This document shows positions 1-5,924 of a stretch of DNA of 7,960 nucleotides, one piece after another. The stretch lies in assembly GCA_027297025.1 (NCBI GenBank), contig JAPUIM010000011.1, positions 1 through 7,960 on the forward strand, given 5' to 3'. Every line of letters begins with the position of its first letter. Positions within the stretch are counted from its first letter, which is position 1. The notes below the pieces were generated by a model that worked only from the letters and a program-made list of their open reading frames with translations, was not told where the DNA came from and did not search any database. The stretch is from Bacteroidota bacterium (lineage in GTDB: Bacteria > Bacteroidota > Bacteroidia > Cytophagales > Cyclobacteriaceae). Position numbers and translations under genes: made by a program.

Positions 1-165
1 GCCGCATTCCTTACCCCAATTAGCTATCAAACAAATCTAATTATTTACGGGCCCGGAGGGTATTCGTTTGGTGATTTCTTCAAAGTGGGATTACCAGTAA
101 CCGTAGTTTATCTTATTACAGCATTTGTCTCTATAGTACTAATCTACAAGGATAGTCTATTGTAA
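1..165 (+). CDS. SLC13/DASS-type anion transporter, C-terminal end only
   Basis: This is an open frame entering from the left edge and ending in TAA at 163-165; 54 residues are visible. It carries the segment [17 protein letters not shown] (residues 5-21), which matches the conserved TP-x-x-YQTN-x-x-x-YGPGGY signature near the C-terminus of SLC13/DASS-family permeases (sodium- or proton-coupled dicarboxylate, citrate or sulfate carriers). A short loop (F-x-D-F-x-K-V-G-L-P) and one last hydrophobic helix of about 20 residues follow, then a short charged tail. In this family the asparagine and threonine of such motifs lie close to the ion and substrate sites in the membrane. The rest of the protein is outside the window, so the start, the presence of TrkA-C (RCK) domains and the substrate cannot be judged. 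It is the only plus-strand gene and converges on the exb operon. Confidence 0.8.
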   Translation, partial: AAFLTPISYQTNLIIYGPGGYSFGDFFKVGLPVTVVYLITAFVSIVLIYKDSLL

Positions 166-376
166 TTCTAAAGAAAATACATCGGGGAACCATTACTCTA
201 GTCAAGAAGGCCATTCCTATAATAATAAATATCGACAAGACTATGGTGCTGTTTCTAATTCTTCCGGTCACATTGATGTATTAAATAGGAAATGTGATGA
301 TCAACTGATACACTGAGTCGGCCCAGTCATACATGCACCGGCTATTTATAAATCTTGTATTTTAAGTCCACCGGTT

Positions 377-408
377 AAAAAAAAACCCTGAAGTCTCTGA
401 CCCCAGGG
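377..408 (-). terminator. Intrinsic terminator of the exb operon
   Basis: On the minus strand, bases 408-386 fold into a 10-base-pair hairpin. The left arm CCCTGGGGTC pairs with GACTTCAGGG around an AGA triloop, with two internal G-U pairs in the RNA. It is followed directly by nine T residues (plus-strand A run, 377-385). It starts 26 bases after the stop codon of the second exbD, so it should end transcription of the four-gene exb operon. On the plus strand the hairpin is not followed by a T run, so it is unlikely to serve the converging transporter gene. Confidence 0.88.
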
Positions 409-434
409 CTAATAATAAGATTTAATTAACACTT

Positions 435-896
435 TTAAATGTCCACTCTCTTTTTGGTGGTATAGATCACCTTTCGAGCTTTGGCTTCCTTCAACTGCTG
501 CTGTACATCAGTCAAAATCCCCATTTTGGCTTCGCTATCCACCTTCAAGGAGATGGTGATTTGGTCTCGCTCCACCTCGCTCAGTTTATCCTTTTCACGA
601 GCCACAAACAAGGTGATACTGGACACATCAATAAACACATCATTTACCTGGATCAGCGGTTCTGATCCATACTTTCGGGCATCCTTGGGTTTTCCGATAT
701 AAATATAACTTACCAATGACTTCTTTAGCAGCTTTTGCAGCTGGGTTGCCCGTGGAATATTTTGAGTCACCAGGATATCGGTCTCCCTTAGCACAGTTGT
801 TACCATAAAAAAGAATAACAGCATGAAAATGATATCAGGAAGGGACGCGGTAGGAATATCCGTACCAGACTTGGTTTTTTTCTTAAATTTTGACAT
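435..896 (-). CDS. exbD: ExbD/TolR-type biopolymer transport protein (second ExbD)
   Basis: This 153-residue protein has the ExbD/TolR plan. A lysine-rich cytoplasmic N-terminus (residues 1-12) is followed by a single membrane helix (about 19-37) that begins with the proton-path aspartate, D21, in SLPDIIF. A periplasmic domain follows, ending in a typical ExbD fold signature in which a KVDSEAKMG strand leads into a helix (127-141) and the final strand VIYTT (143-147). ExbD dimers sit inside an ExbB pentamer and convert proton flow into motion that is passed to TonB or a similar partner. The length is close to the usual 140 or so. Just after the membrane the sequence ILVTQNIP only partly matches the hydrophobic-x-hydrophobic-x-LP motif described for ExbD. 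The start at 896 is supported by an AGGAGA ribosome-binding site seven bases upstream (904-909), inside the end of the preceding exbD; the gap between the two genes is three bases. It is the last gene of the operon. Confidence 0.9.
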   Translation of the reverse strand: MSKFKKKTKSGTDIPTASLPDIIFMLLFFFMVTTVLRETDILVTQNIPRATQLQKLLKKSLVSYIYIGKPKDARKYGSEPLIQVNDVFIDVSSITLFVAREKDKLSEVERDQITISLKVDSEAKMGILTDVQQQLKEAKARKVIYTTKKRVDI

Positions 897-899
897 CGG

Positions 900-1514
900 T
901 TATTCTCCTATTTTAGATGGTTCAGCTATTGAAATTTGTCGTGGAATTCCCTCCCTGGCTTTTTCATACAACGCCTTCAGAGCTGGATCCTTTTTATCCA
1001 GGTTTCTAAACAGATCCGCAAGATCGGCTCTGGTAGCGTCCGGGAAATAATTCAATAGTTCCGTAGCTATTCGTTCTCCATAAATCTCATTGTAGGAGCC
1101 CTGTAACTCATCCAACACGCCTACAAACAACTCGTAACTGGTTCCTCTATCGGTTTTAAAAGATACCACAGCATCTTTAGGACTATCTGACAAATTGGGA
1201 TTCCTGCCATAATTAAGCACAAATTCCTTGATCATAGGCCTTAACTTTCTAACATCATTTATATCACCGAATGGTTCGTCCTCCACCAATAATTTGTCCC
1301 GTGAGTTAGCCAATATCTTAAAGATATTCCTCTGATTTTTTGTAATATCAGGAGGAGGCTCATTTGGATCCGGCTTGGGAGGTAGAATCATCAAGATTCC
1401 TTTGTCATTGGCAATGGTTGTGGTAACTAGGAAGAATATGAGTAACAGGAAGGCAATGTCGGCCATTGATCCTGCATTCACCTCCTGGCTACCTTTGTTT
1501 TTACTTCGTGCCAT
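900..1514 (-). CDS. exbD: ExbD/TolR-type biopolymer transport protein, long form (first ExbD)
   Basis: This is a 204-residue ExbD-like protein. A short basic N-terminus precedes one membrane helix (about 17-36) with the conserved aspartate D19 in GSMADIAFLLLIFF, which is expected to carry protons as in E. coli ExbD. Directly after the helix, ILMILP (40-45) fits the hydrophobic-x-hydrophobic-x-LP motif of ExbD, and a proline-rich stretch follows (45-55). The ExbD-like periplasmic domain runs to about residue 146, with a VVSFKTDRGTSYE strand where the domain's usual strand-turn lies. About 58 further charged, helix-prone residues (147-204) are absent from classical ExbD proteins, which are near 140 residues long. 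The start codon overlaps the stop of the preceding gene by one base (TAATG), which suggests translational coupling; no Shine-Dalgarno site is visible. It is paired with a second, shorter exbD three bases downstream. Confidence 0.88.
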   Translation of the reverse strand: MARSKNKGSQEVNAGSMADIAFLLLIFFLVTTTIANDKGILMILPPKPDPNEPPPDITKNQRNIFKILANSRDKLLVEDEPFGDINDVRKLRPMIKEFVLNYGRNPNLSDSPKDAVVSFKTDRGTSYELFVGVLDELQGSYNEIYGERIATELLNYFPDATRADLADLFRNLDKKDPALKALYEKAREGIPRQISIAEPSKIGE

Positions 1515-1843
1515 TATTTGAATATTTTAGATACTTCAGCGTATACAATTGCTACGGTTACAATTAACAGTAGCAGGTACATCATGGTCAGAAATCCGCC
1601 AATTACTTGAGATGTACCTGCATCGACACCAAACTGGGTGTACTTCGCAGTTACCTCATCTCCCGACAAGGCATACGAAATGAAGAATAGTACCACTAAT
1701 GACCCCACGCCAATGCCAGCACCCTTTAAACTGGCTGGATCACTCAAGGAGTGTATAAGCGGCATAACTATTGCTGCAGCAGTTGCCACACCTATAAGAA
1801 TATAGCTTATCCAAAGCCCGTAATCACTTATAAATTCACCCAT
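1514..1843 (-). CDS. Small three-helix membrane protein in the ExbB-ExbD operon, function unknown
   Basis: This 109-residue, strongly hydrophobic protein is not one I can assign to a named family. Three membrane helices are visible: about 10-31 (with P28, ending at H31), 43-59 (starting in a glycine-rich GAGIGVGS stretch) and 80-102. The loop between helices 2 and 3 holds GDEVTAKY and is polar; the C-terminus ends in a short basic tail, EVSKIFK. There is no signal-peptide cleavage site and no enzymatic motif. The gene lies between exbB (20 bases upstream) and the long exbD (one-base TAATG overlap), so its synthesis is probably tied to the motor subunits, and an accessory or structural role in the ExbB-ExbD complex is the natural inference. 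No Shine-Dalgarno site precedes the ATG at 1843. I am confident that it is a real gene but not about its function. Confidence 0.8.
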   Translation of the reverse strand: MGEFISDYGLWISYILIGVATAAAIVMPLIHSLSDPASLKGAGIGVGSLVVLFFISYALSGDEVTAKYTQFGVDAGTSQVIGGFLTMMYLLLLIVTVAIVYAEVSKIFK

Positions 1844-1863
1844 GATTTTATTATTTTAAATGC

Positions 1864-2709
1864 TTATTTAGATAAGTTATGTTTTACCAGAATGTCAACC
1901 AGAGAGATAGAGGCATCTTCCATTTGATTCACCAATGTATCAATCTTTGAAATAAGGTAATTGTAGAACAATTGAAGGATGATCGCCACAATCAAACCGC
2001 CCACTGTTGTCAAAAGCGCTACCTTGATACCTCCCGCAACCAGACTAGGAGAAATGTCACCGGCAGCTTCAATGGCATCAAAGGCACCAATCATACCAAT
2101 TACTGTTCCCATAAAACCCAACATAGGGGCCAGTGAAATAAACAGGGAGATCCAAATCAGACCTTTTTCCAACCTACCCATTTCAACCGAGCCGTATGAA
2201 ATGATTGATTTCTCGACCATTTCGATTCCCTCAGACATACGCATCATGCCTTGAGTAAATATTGAAGCCACAGGACCTTTGGTGCTTTTACAAAGATCTT
2301 TAGCCGCCTCTACCCCACCGGAAGAAAGTGCATCTTCCACACCAGCAAGAAGCTTCTTAACATTGGTAGTGGACAGATTCAATGTAATGATCCTTTCCAC
2401 GGCAATAGCTAGTCCCAATATCAAACAAATCAATACAGTCGACATGAAGCGCCAGTCTCCTTCAATAAATTTTAGCTTAATAATTTGATGGAAGCCTGGC
2501 TCCTCCTCCATTTCTGTTTCCATGGGGGCAGCTACTTCTTCAACCGGTTCCTCGGCAACTTCTTCAACCGCCGCTTCCTCCATGGCAGAAGTATCATCCA
2601 TGGATTCCATAGCTGATTCGTCAGTTGCCTCATCCTGAGCTAAAGTGTAGTTAGAATAGCCAAAGCTCAAAATACCAGTGAGCATCAGTAAAGTAAATAA
2701 CTTTTTCAT
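1864..2709 (-). CDS. exbB: MotA/TolQ/ExbB proton-channel family protein (ExbB)
   Basis: This 281-residue inner-membrane protein should form the ExbB pentamer that surrounds ExbD and supplies its proton path. Residues 1-25 look like a cleavable signal peptide, ending TLAQ before DEATD. Residues 26-71 are a low-complexity, strongly acidic segment rich in Glu, Ala and Met that should lie in the periplasm. Membrane helices follow at about 89-109, 183-205 and 229-249. The family core is clear: PMLGFMGTVIGMIGAF (195-210), then GDISPSLVAGGI (217-228) and ALLTTVGGLIVAI (231-243). T202 and T235 align with the threonines that line the proton path in E. coli ExbB (T148 and T181). The ATG at 2709 gives the full signal peptide. 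It is the first gene of an exbB / unknown / exbD / exbD operon, with no tonB alongside. TolQ is an alternative name, but no other tol genes are present. Confidence 0.92.
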   Translation of the reverse strand: MKKLFTLLMLTGILSFGYSNYTLAQDEATDESAMESMDDTSAMEEAAVEEVAEEPVEEVAAPMETEMEEEPGFHQIIKLKFIEGDWRFMSTVLICLILGLAIAVERIITLNLSTTNVKKLLAGVEDALSSGGVEAAKDLCKSTKGPVASIFTQGMMRMSEGIEMVEKSIISYGSVEMGRLEKGLIWISLFISLAPMLGFMGTVIGMIGAFDAIEAAGDISPSLVAGGIKVALLTTVGGLIVAIILQLFYNYLISKIDTLVNQMEDASISLVDILVKHNLSK

Positions 2710-2735
2710 AATTTAAGTGTTAATAAATCTTAAAA

Positions 2736-2754
2736 TTTAAATTGGTTTAAATTG
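2736..2754. repeat. Two 9-base direct repeats, 10-base period, in the exbB leader
   Basis: TTTAAATTG occurs at 2736-2744 and again at 2746-2754, exactly 10 bases apart, in the A+T-rich region 27-45 bases before the exbB start codon. Two copies one helical turn apart could be a protein-binding site, but the local composition is so A+T-rich that chance is a serious alternative. Confidence 0.35.
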
Positions 2755-2797
2755 ATAATTTCATTTATAGGGATAATACAATTTTTGTTTCGGTTAG

Positions 2798-2885
2798 CGG
2801 AGAGGAAGGGATTCGAACCCCCGGTACCCTTTTGGGGTACACTCACTTTCCAGGCGAGCACCTTCAACCACTCGGTCACCTCTCC
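2798..2885 (-). tRNA. tRNA-Ser (anticodon GGA)
   Basis: On the minus strand an 88-base class II tRNA is visible. The acceptor arms GGAGAGG (2885-2879) and CCTCTCC (2805-2799) pair fully, with discriminator G at 2798. The D-arm contains GAGTGGTTGAAGG. The anticodon stem CTCGC/GTGAG (one G-U pair) closes the seven-base loop CTGGAAA, giving anticodon GGA (2851-2849), which reads UCC and UCU serine codons. The long variable arm GTACCC-CAAAA-GGGTAC is the hallmark of tRNA-Ser, and the T-loop is TTCGAAT on a stem with two G-U pairs. The CCA end is not encoded. The gene stands alone between the asparaginase and exbB genes. I see no integrase or attachment-site duplication next to it. Confidence 0.97.
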
Positions 2886-2895
2886 TGACGATAAA

Positions 2896-2928
2896 AAAAA
2901 TTATATTATTCAAAACAAATAAATCAAT
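2896..2928 (-). promoter_or_regulatory. Possible Bacteroidota-type promoter for tRNA-Ser
   Basis: On the minus strand, ATTG (2928-2925) and TAATTTTT (2903-2896) are 21 bases apart. They resemble the Bacteroidota vegetative promoter (a TTTG box near -33 and TAnnTTTG near -7), each with one mismatch. Transcription would start a few bases before the mature tRNA end at 2885, which is the expected geometry. The surrounding run of A and T makes chance matches easy, so this is only a candidate. Confidence 0.3.
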
Positions 2929-2978
2929 AAAAAAACCCTTATGCAAATTTTAAAATATTTTTTTAAGTGATGGTCTAG

Positions 2979-4046
2979 TCAGTTCATTTCCCCAGAAATA
3001 GGCAAAATTAATTTCTTTTTTACTTTTTCAATTGAATTTTCATCTCCCAGCACGAACATTAGTTTTGTCAATGCCGCCTCTGTAGTGATGTCATTACCAC
3101 TTACTACCCCAATATCCTCCAATTGTTTGCTAGTAGCATAACGGCCTTGAATGACTTTACCCCCCACACATTGGGACACATTAAAGATAATTATCCCTTT
3201 TTGAATGGCTTTGGAAAGACAATTCACAAACCATGGATCAGTAGGTGCATTTCCAGAACCATAGGTTTCCATCACCACTCCTCTCAATCCGGGAATGGTC
3301 AACATCCTCTCTAGCATAGTTTCATTGATATTGGGATAAAGTTTAATTAAAGTAATGCTATCATCAAAATGGGTATTGAGTTTTAGTTTCCTATTATCAA
3401 GTCTGGGCTTTAGAAGAGCCGGTTCATTAAAATCAATAATAACTCCGGCTTGGGCAAGTATCGGATAATTTTCGGATTTGAAAGCACCAAAATGGCTACT
3501 CCTAACCTTCTTCGACCGATTGCCCCTTAGTAAGAGAGAATTAAAAAATATACAAACTTCCTGCACTAAAGGTCGCTCATTTTTTTTAGTTGAGGCGATT
3601 TCAAGGGCGGTATATAGGTTTTCACGAGCATCAGATCGCATAGCCCCCAAAGGCAACTGGGCCCCGGTAAAAATGACCGGTTTACCCAAATTATCCAGCA
3701 TATAACTTAATGCGGAAGCAGTAAAGGCCATGGTATCGGTTCCATGGAGAATTACAAATCCATCGTATTGCTGGTAATTATCTAAGATAATTGTACCAAT
3801 ATCAATCCAGTTGTCCGGCGAAATATTTGATGAATCAATGGGGTCACTAAAACTGATGACGGTTAGTTTTAGGTTAAATCTTTTGAGAAGGGGGATATTC
3901 TCTCTGATCTTTCCAAAATCAAAAGGCACCAAGGTGCCTTTATCATCGTATACCATACCAAATGTCCCACCCGTATAAACAATTAAGATAGATGCGCTGG
4001 CATTGGTTGAAGCCAAGGTTTTTATGTTAACTTCCTTAAATTTCAT
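2979..4046 (-). CDS. ansA: Type I (cytoplasmic) L-asparaginase
   Basis: This 355-residue enzyme should hydrolyse L-asparagine to aspartate and ammonia in the cytoplasm. The two family signatures are both present: YTGGTFGM (24-31), with the nucleophilic threonine T28, and HGTDTMAFTA (101-110), with T103 and D104 of the second catalytic set. LRGNRSKK (173-180) places K180 where the catalytic lysine lies in E. coli AnsA. GAQLPLGAMRSDARENL (128-144) and the METYGSGNAP segment are also typical of the bacterial type I group. There is no signal peptide, which argues against the periplasmic type II enzyme; the N-terminus is about 14 residues longer than in E. coli AnsA. The ATG at 4046 overlaps the tatD stop as ATGA, so the two are probably translationally coupled. 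No clear terminator follows; only weak A+T inverted repeats are present. Some family members also have glutaminase activity, which cannot be excluded from sequence. Confidence 0.93.
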   Translation of the reverse strand: MKFKEVNIKTLASTNASASILIVYTGGTFGMVYDDKGTLVPFDFGKIRENIPLLKRFNLKLTVISFSDPIDSSNISPDNWIDIGTIILDNYQQYDGFVILHGTDTMAFTASALSYMLDNLGKPVIFTGAQLPLGAMRSDARENLYTALEIASTKKNERPLVQEVCIFFNSLLLRGNRSKKVRSSHFGAFKSENYPILAQAGVIIDFNEPALLKPRLDNRKLKLNTHFDDSITLIKLYPNINETMLERMLTIPGLRGVVMETYGSGNAPTDPWFVNCLSKAIQKGIIIFNVSQCVGGKVIQGRYATSKQLEDIGVVSGNDITTEAALTKLMFVLGDENSIEKVKKKLILPISGEMN

Positions 4047-4822
4047 TCTTTCAAAGAGAAAAGTTTTGACGCATTTGCATGGGTGGCTTTCGCTATCTCT
4101 TCCAATTCAACCTTCATAAATTCAGCCACTTTTTGACCTATAATTGTCACATAGGAAGACTCATTTCTTTTACCCCTATAAGGAACCGGGGCCAGATATG
4201 GGCTATCGGTCTCCAAAAGAATGTCTCCAAGATCCAACTGAGGTACTACCTGGTCCAAGCCTCCGTTTTTGAAGGTAACCACACCACCTAACCCAAGGTG
4301 AAATCCTGCTTCTGTTACCCTGATGGCTTCTTCAAGAGTACCGGTAAAACAATGGAATACACCTCTAAGAGTTCCATCCTGGGCTCCTTCTATCACCTTT
4401 ATGGTTTCATTGAAAGAGTTTCGGCAATGAAGTACTATGGGTATATTGTATTTTTTTGCCCAGGCGATTTGAACATCCAATGATTCAATCTGTTGCGCTT
4501 TAAAGGCGTCATTCCAATAAAGATCTATACCCGTCTCCCCTATGGCTACGAACTTCCTCTTTTCCAACCAACTCTCAGCCAAAGACAGTTGGTGTTCAAA
4601 TTTTTCATCCACAGAGCACGGATGCACTCCCATCATAGAATAACATATTTGAGGGTATTGCTGCTCTAATTTTAGCATATCTTCAATGGATTCTGCATCG
4701 ATATTAGGCATTAAGATCTTCTCTACCTTTTTATCTAAACAACGGTCCAATACCTGCACGATATCTTCTTGAAAGTCCTTCAAATAAATGTGTGAATGTG
4801 AATCAATGAATTCCATGAACAT
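4043..4822 (-). CDS. tatD: TatD-family metal-dependent hydrolase (DNase)
   Basis: This 259-residue TIM-barrel amidohydrolase belongs to the TatD/YcfH/YjjV group, whose members are metal-dependent DNases, with 3'-5' exonuclease activity shown for E. coli TatD. The metal ligands are all visible: DSHSH (7-11, giving H9 and H11), GETGID (95-100, E96), LHCR (131-134, H132), FHCF (156-159, H157) and ETDSP (204-208, D206). The length is the usual 255-265. Two ATG codons lie two codons apart; the annotated one at 4822 is four bases after the glycosyltransferase stop, and M3 at 4816 is a fully credible alternative start. Its stop overlaps the asparaginase start by four bases. It is likely a cytoplasmic housekeeping enzyme carried in this operon rather than part of the glycan genes. 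Which TatD subgroup it belongs to cannot be told here. Confidence 0.93.
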   Translation of the reverse strand: MFMEFIDSHSHIYLKDFQEDIVQVLDRCLDKKVEKILMPNIDAESIEDMLKLEQQYPQICYSMMGVHPCSVDEKFEHQLSLAESWLEKRKFVAIGETGIDLYWNDAFKAQQIESLDVQIAWAKKYNIPIVLHCRNSFNETIKVIEGAQDGTLRGVFHCFTGTLEEAIRVTEAGFHLGLGGVVTFKNGGLDQVVPQLDLGDILLETDSPYLAPVPYRGKRNESSYVTIIGQKVAEFMKVELEEIAKATHANASKLFSLKE

Positions 4823-4826
4823 GTAC

Positions 4827-5924
4827 CTAGTAAAGGCGACCCTTCCAATTGATTTTAATGGGCAAAAGATAAAAAATTATAGATACCAACCATAATACTG
4901 CTCCGTAAAACTCATACCAAAGGATATCCACTAATTTCACCTTTTGATCAAGCTTTTGAAAGATCTGGTAAATAAGTAATCCTTGAAAAATTTCTTTGGT
5001 TAAAAAAAAGCTAATCGCCAACTCTGGCAGAAACACTGAAAGCAAGATTATTGACGGTAAGAATAATGTTTGCATAAACAAAATCATTAGCAACCATACT
5101 GGTAATTGAAAAACTCCTTTGATCCATCTTTTCCGTTGATGTAAAAGACTGCTGAAGGTTTTCTGCCCATCAGTGGTTACCAACGCCCCTTTTTCAAACA
5201 AATTAATCACCTGCTGCCCCTGTTTCCTCATATGAATGAATAATTCATGATCTTCAGTCACTGAAGAAGGCAAAGATTCATATCCACCTACCTGTTTATA
5301 AGCCAATCGGGCAATTAACATATTATTTCCCATTGCAGTTATAGGTATCCCTGTATCAGTAATTATCTTTATTAAGGCCTGAGCATATAACCATTCAATA
5401 TTCTGTAATCTCTGCAGCAATGAATCTCCTTCGATAATGGTGGTACCGTTGACTAAACTTGCACCTCCTCGATGTTCAATCATATAATTTGCCCATCCGG
5501 GCAAAACCTTTACATCGCCATCTGTTACTAAAAAATACTCACCAGTTGCTTTTTTTGCCAGTTGTGCTAAAACATTAGCTTTGGCACGCGCCTCTCCTAC
5601 CTGTTCATGAATATCATACGCCTGAATATTTGAGTTTGGCCCGGTATAAGACCTAATTTTAGATAACGTTTGGTCATTGGACCCATCATTTCCAACAAGC
5701 ACCTCAATTTTGTCTTTGGGGTACCGCAGAGATGTCAGGGAAGTTAAGCATGAATCTATATGCTTTTCTTCGTTCCTGGCTGCAATCAGAACAGATAATT
5801 TCGGCAGTTTACTGTGAGATAAAACTGCAGGTTTTTGCCGGAATTTCCAGCACCATAATAGCACTAAGGTCAATAACAAATTGACAATAATTATTCCAAA
5901 CAATAAAAAAATCAGGAAGATCAT
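4827..5924 (-). CDS. Membrane-bound family 2 glycosyltransferase (processive type)
   Basis: This 365-residue enzyme has an N-terminal membrane helix (about 3-25), a GT-A catalytic domain (about 43-270) and about three C-terminal helices (about 275-300, 300-320 and 337-355). The family 2 signatures are in order: SVLIAARNEE (44-53), the nucleotide-sugar-binding NDGSND (79-84, D80), the metal-binding TDGD (134-137), the TEDHE catalytic-base motif (223-227, E224/D225) and QRKRW (263-267), the Q-x-x-R-W motif of processive enzymes such as cellulose, chitin, poly-GlcNAc and NodC-type synthases. It should polymerise or transfer sugars at the inner membrane; the donor sugar cannot be read from sequence. 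Its ATG overlaps the stop of the upstream deacetylase as ATGA, and the pairing suggests an N-acetylated product that is then deacetylated. It is shorter than cellulose synthase and lacks a PilZ domain. Confidence 0.9.
   Translation of the reverse strand: MIFLIFLLFGIIIVNLLLTLVLLWCWKFRQKPAVLSHSKLPKLSVLIAARNEEKHIDSCLTSLTSLRYPKDKIEVLVGNDGSNDQTLSKIRSYTGPNSNIQAYDIHEQVGEARAKANVLAQLAKKATGEYFLVTDGDVKVLPGWANYMIEHRGGASLVNGTTIIEGDSLLQRLQNIEWLYAQALIKIITDTGIPITAMGNNMLIARLAYKQVGGYESLPSSVTEDHELFIHMRKQGQQVINLFEKGALVTTDGQKTFSSLLHQRKRWIKGVFQLPVWLLMILFMQTLFLPSIILLSVFLPELAISFFLTKEIFQGLLIYQIFQKLDQKVKLVDILWYEFYGAVLWLVSIIFYLLPIKINWKGRLY

Noticed and set aside
130..310. Minus-strand frame with a GTG start and one hydrophobic helix as a small membrane gene
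   Set aside because: It overlaps the transporter's coding end, lies downstream of the exb terminator, has no ribosome-binding site or recognised motif, and has a non-ATG start. It is kept only as a low-interest finding.
481..702. Plus-strand open frames lying over the minus-strand genes (here and throughout 481-7571)
   Set aside because: They are antisense shadows of genes with clear family motifs, with no recognisable protein features of their own.
435..2709. Operon as MotA-MotB flagellar stator, TolQ-TolR or GldL-GldM gliding motor
   Set aside because: There is no OmpA-like peptidoglycan-binding domain on either ExbD, no tolA/tolB/pal neighbours, and neither ExbD has the large periplasmic domains of GldM. 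Generic ExbB-ExbD is the best supported name.
2798..2885. tRNA-Ser as an integration site for a mobile element
   Set aside because: No integrase, no repeated tRNA 3' end and no change in gene character is visible on either side.
2949..2978. A+T inverted repeat after the asparaginase stop as an intrinsic terminator
   Set aside because: The only stem is an AAAATATTTT-type A/T palindrome without G-C pairs, too weak to call.
4827..5924. Glycosyltransferase as a cellulose synthase
   Set aside because: It is too short, has no PilZ domain, and no bcsB-, bcsC- or cellulase-like genes lie nearby; a general processive GT2 call is safer.
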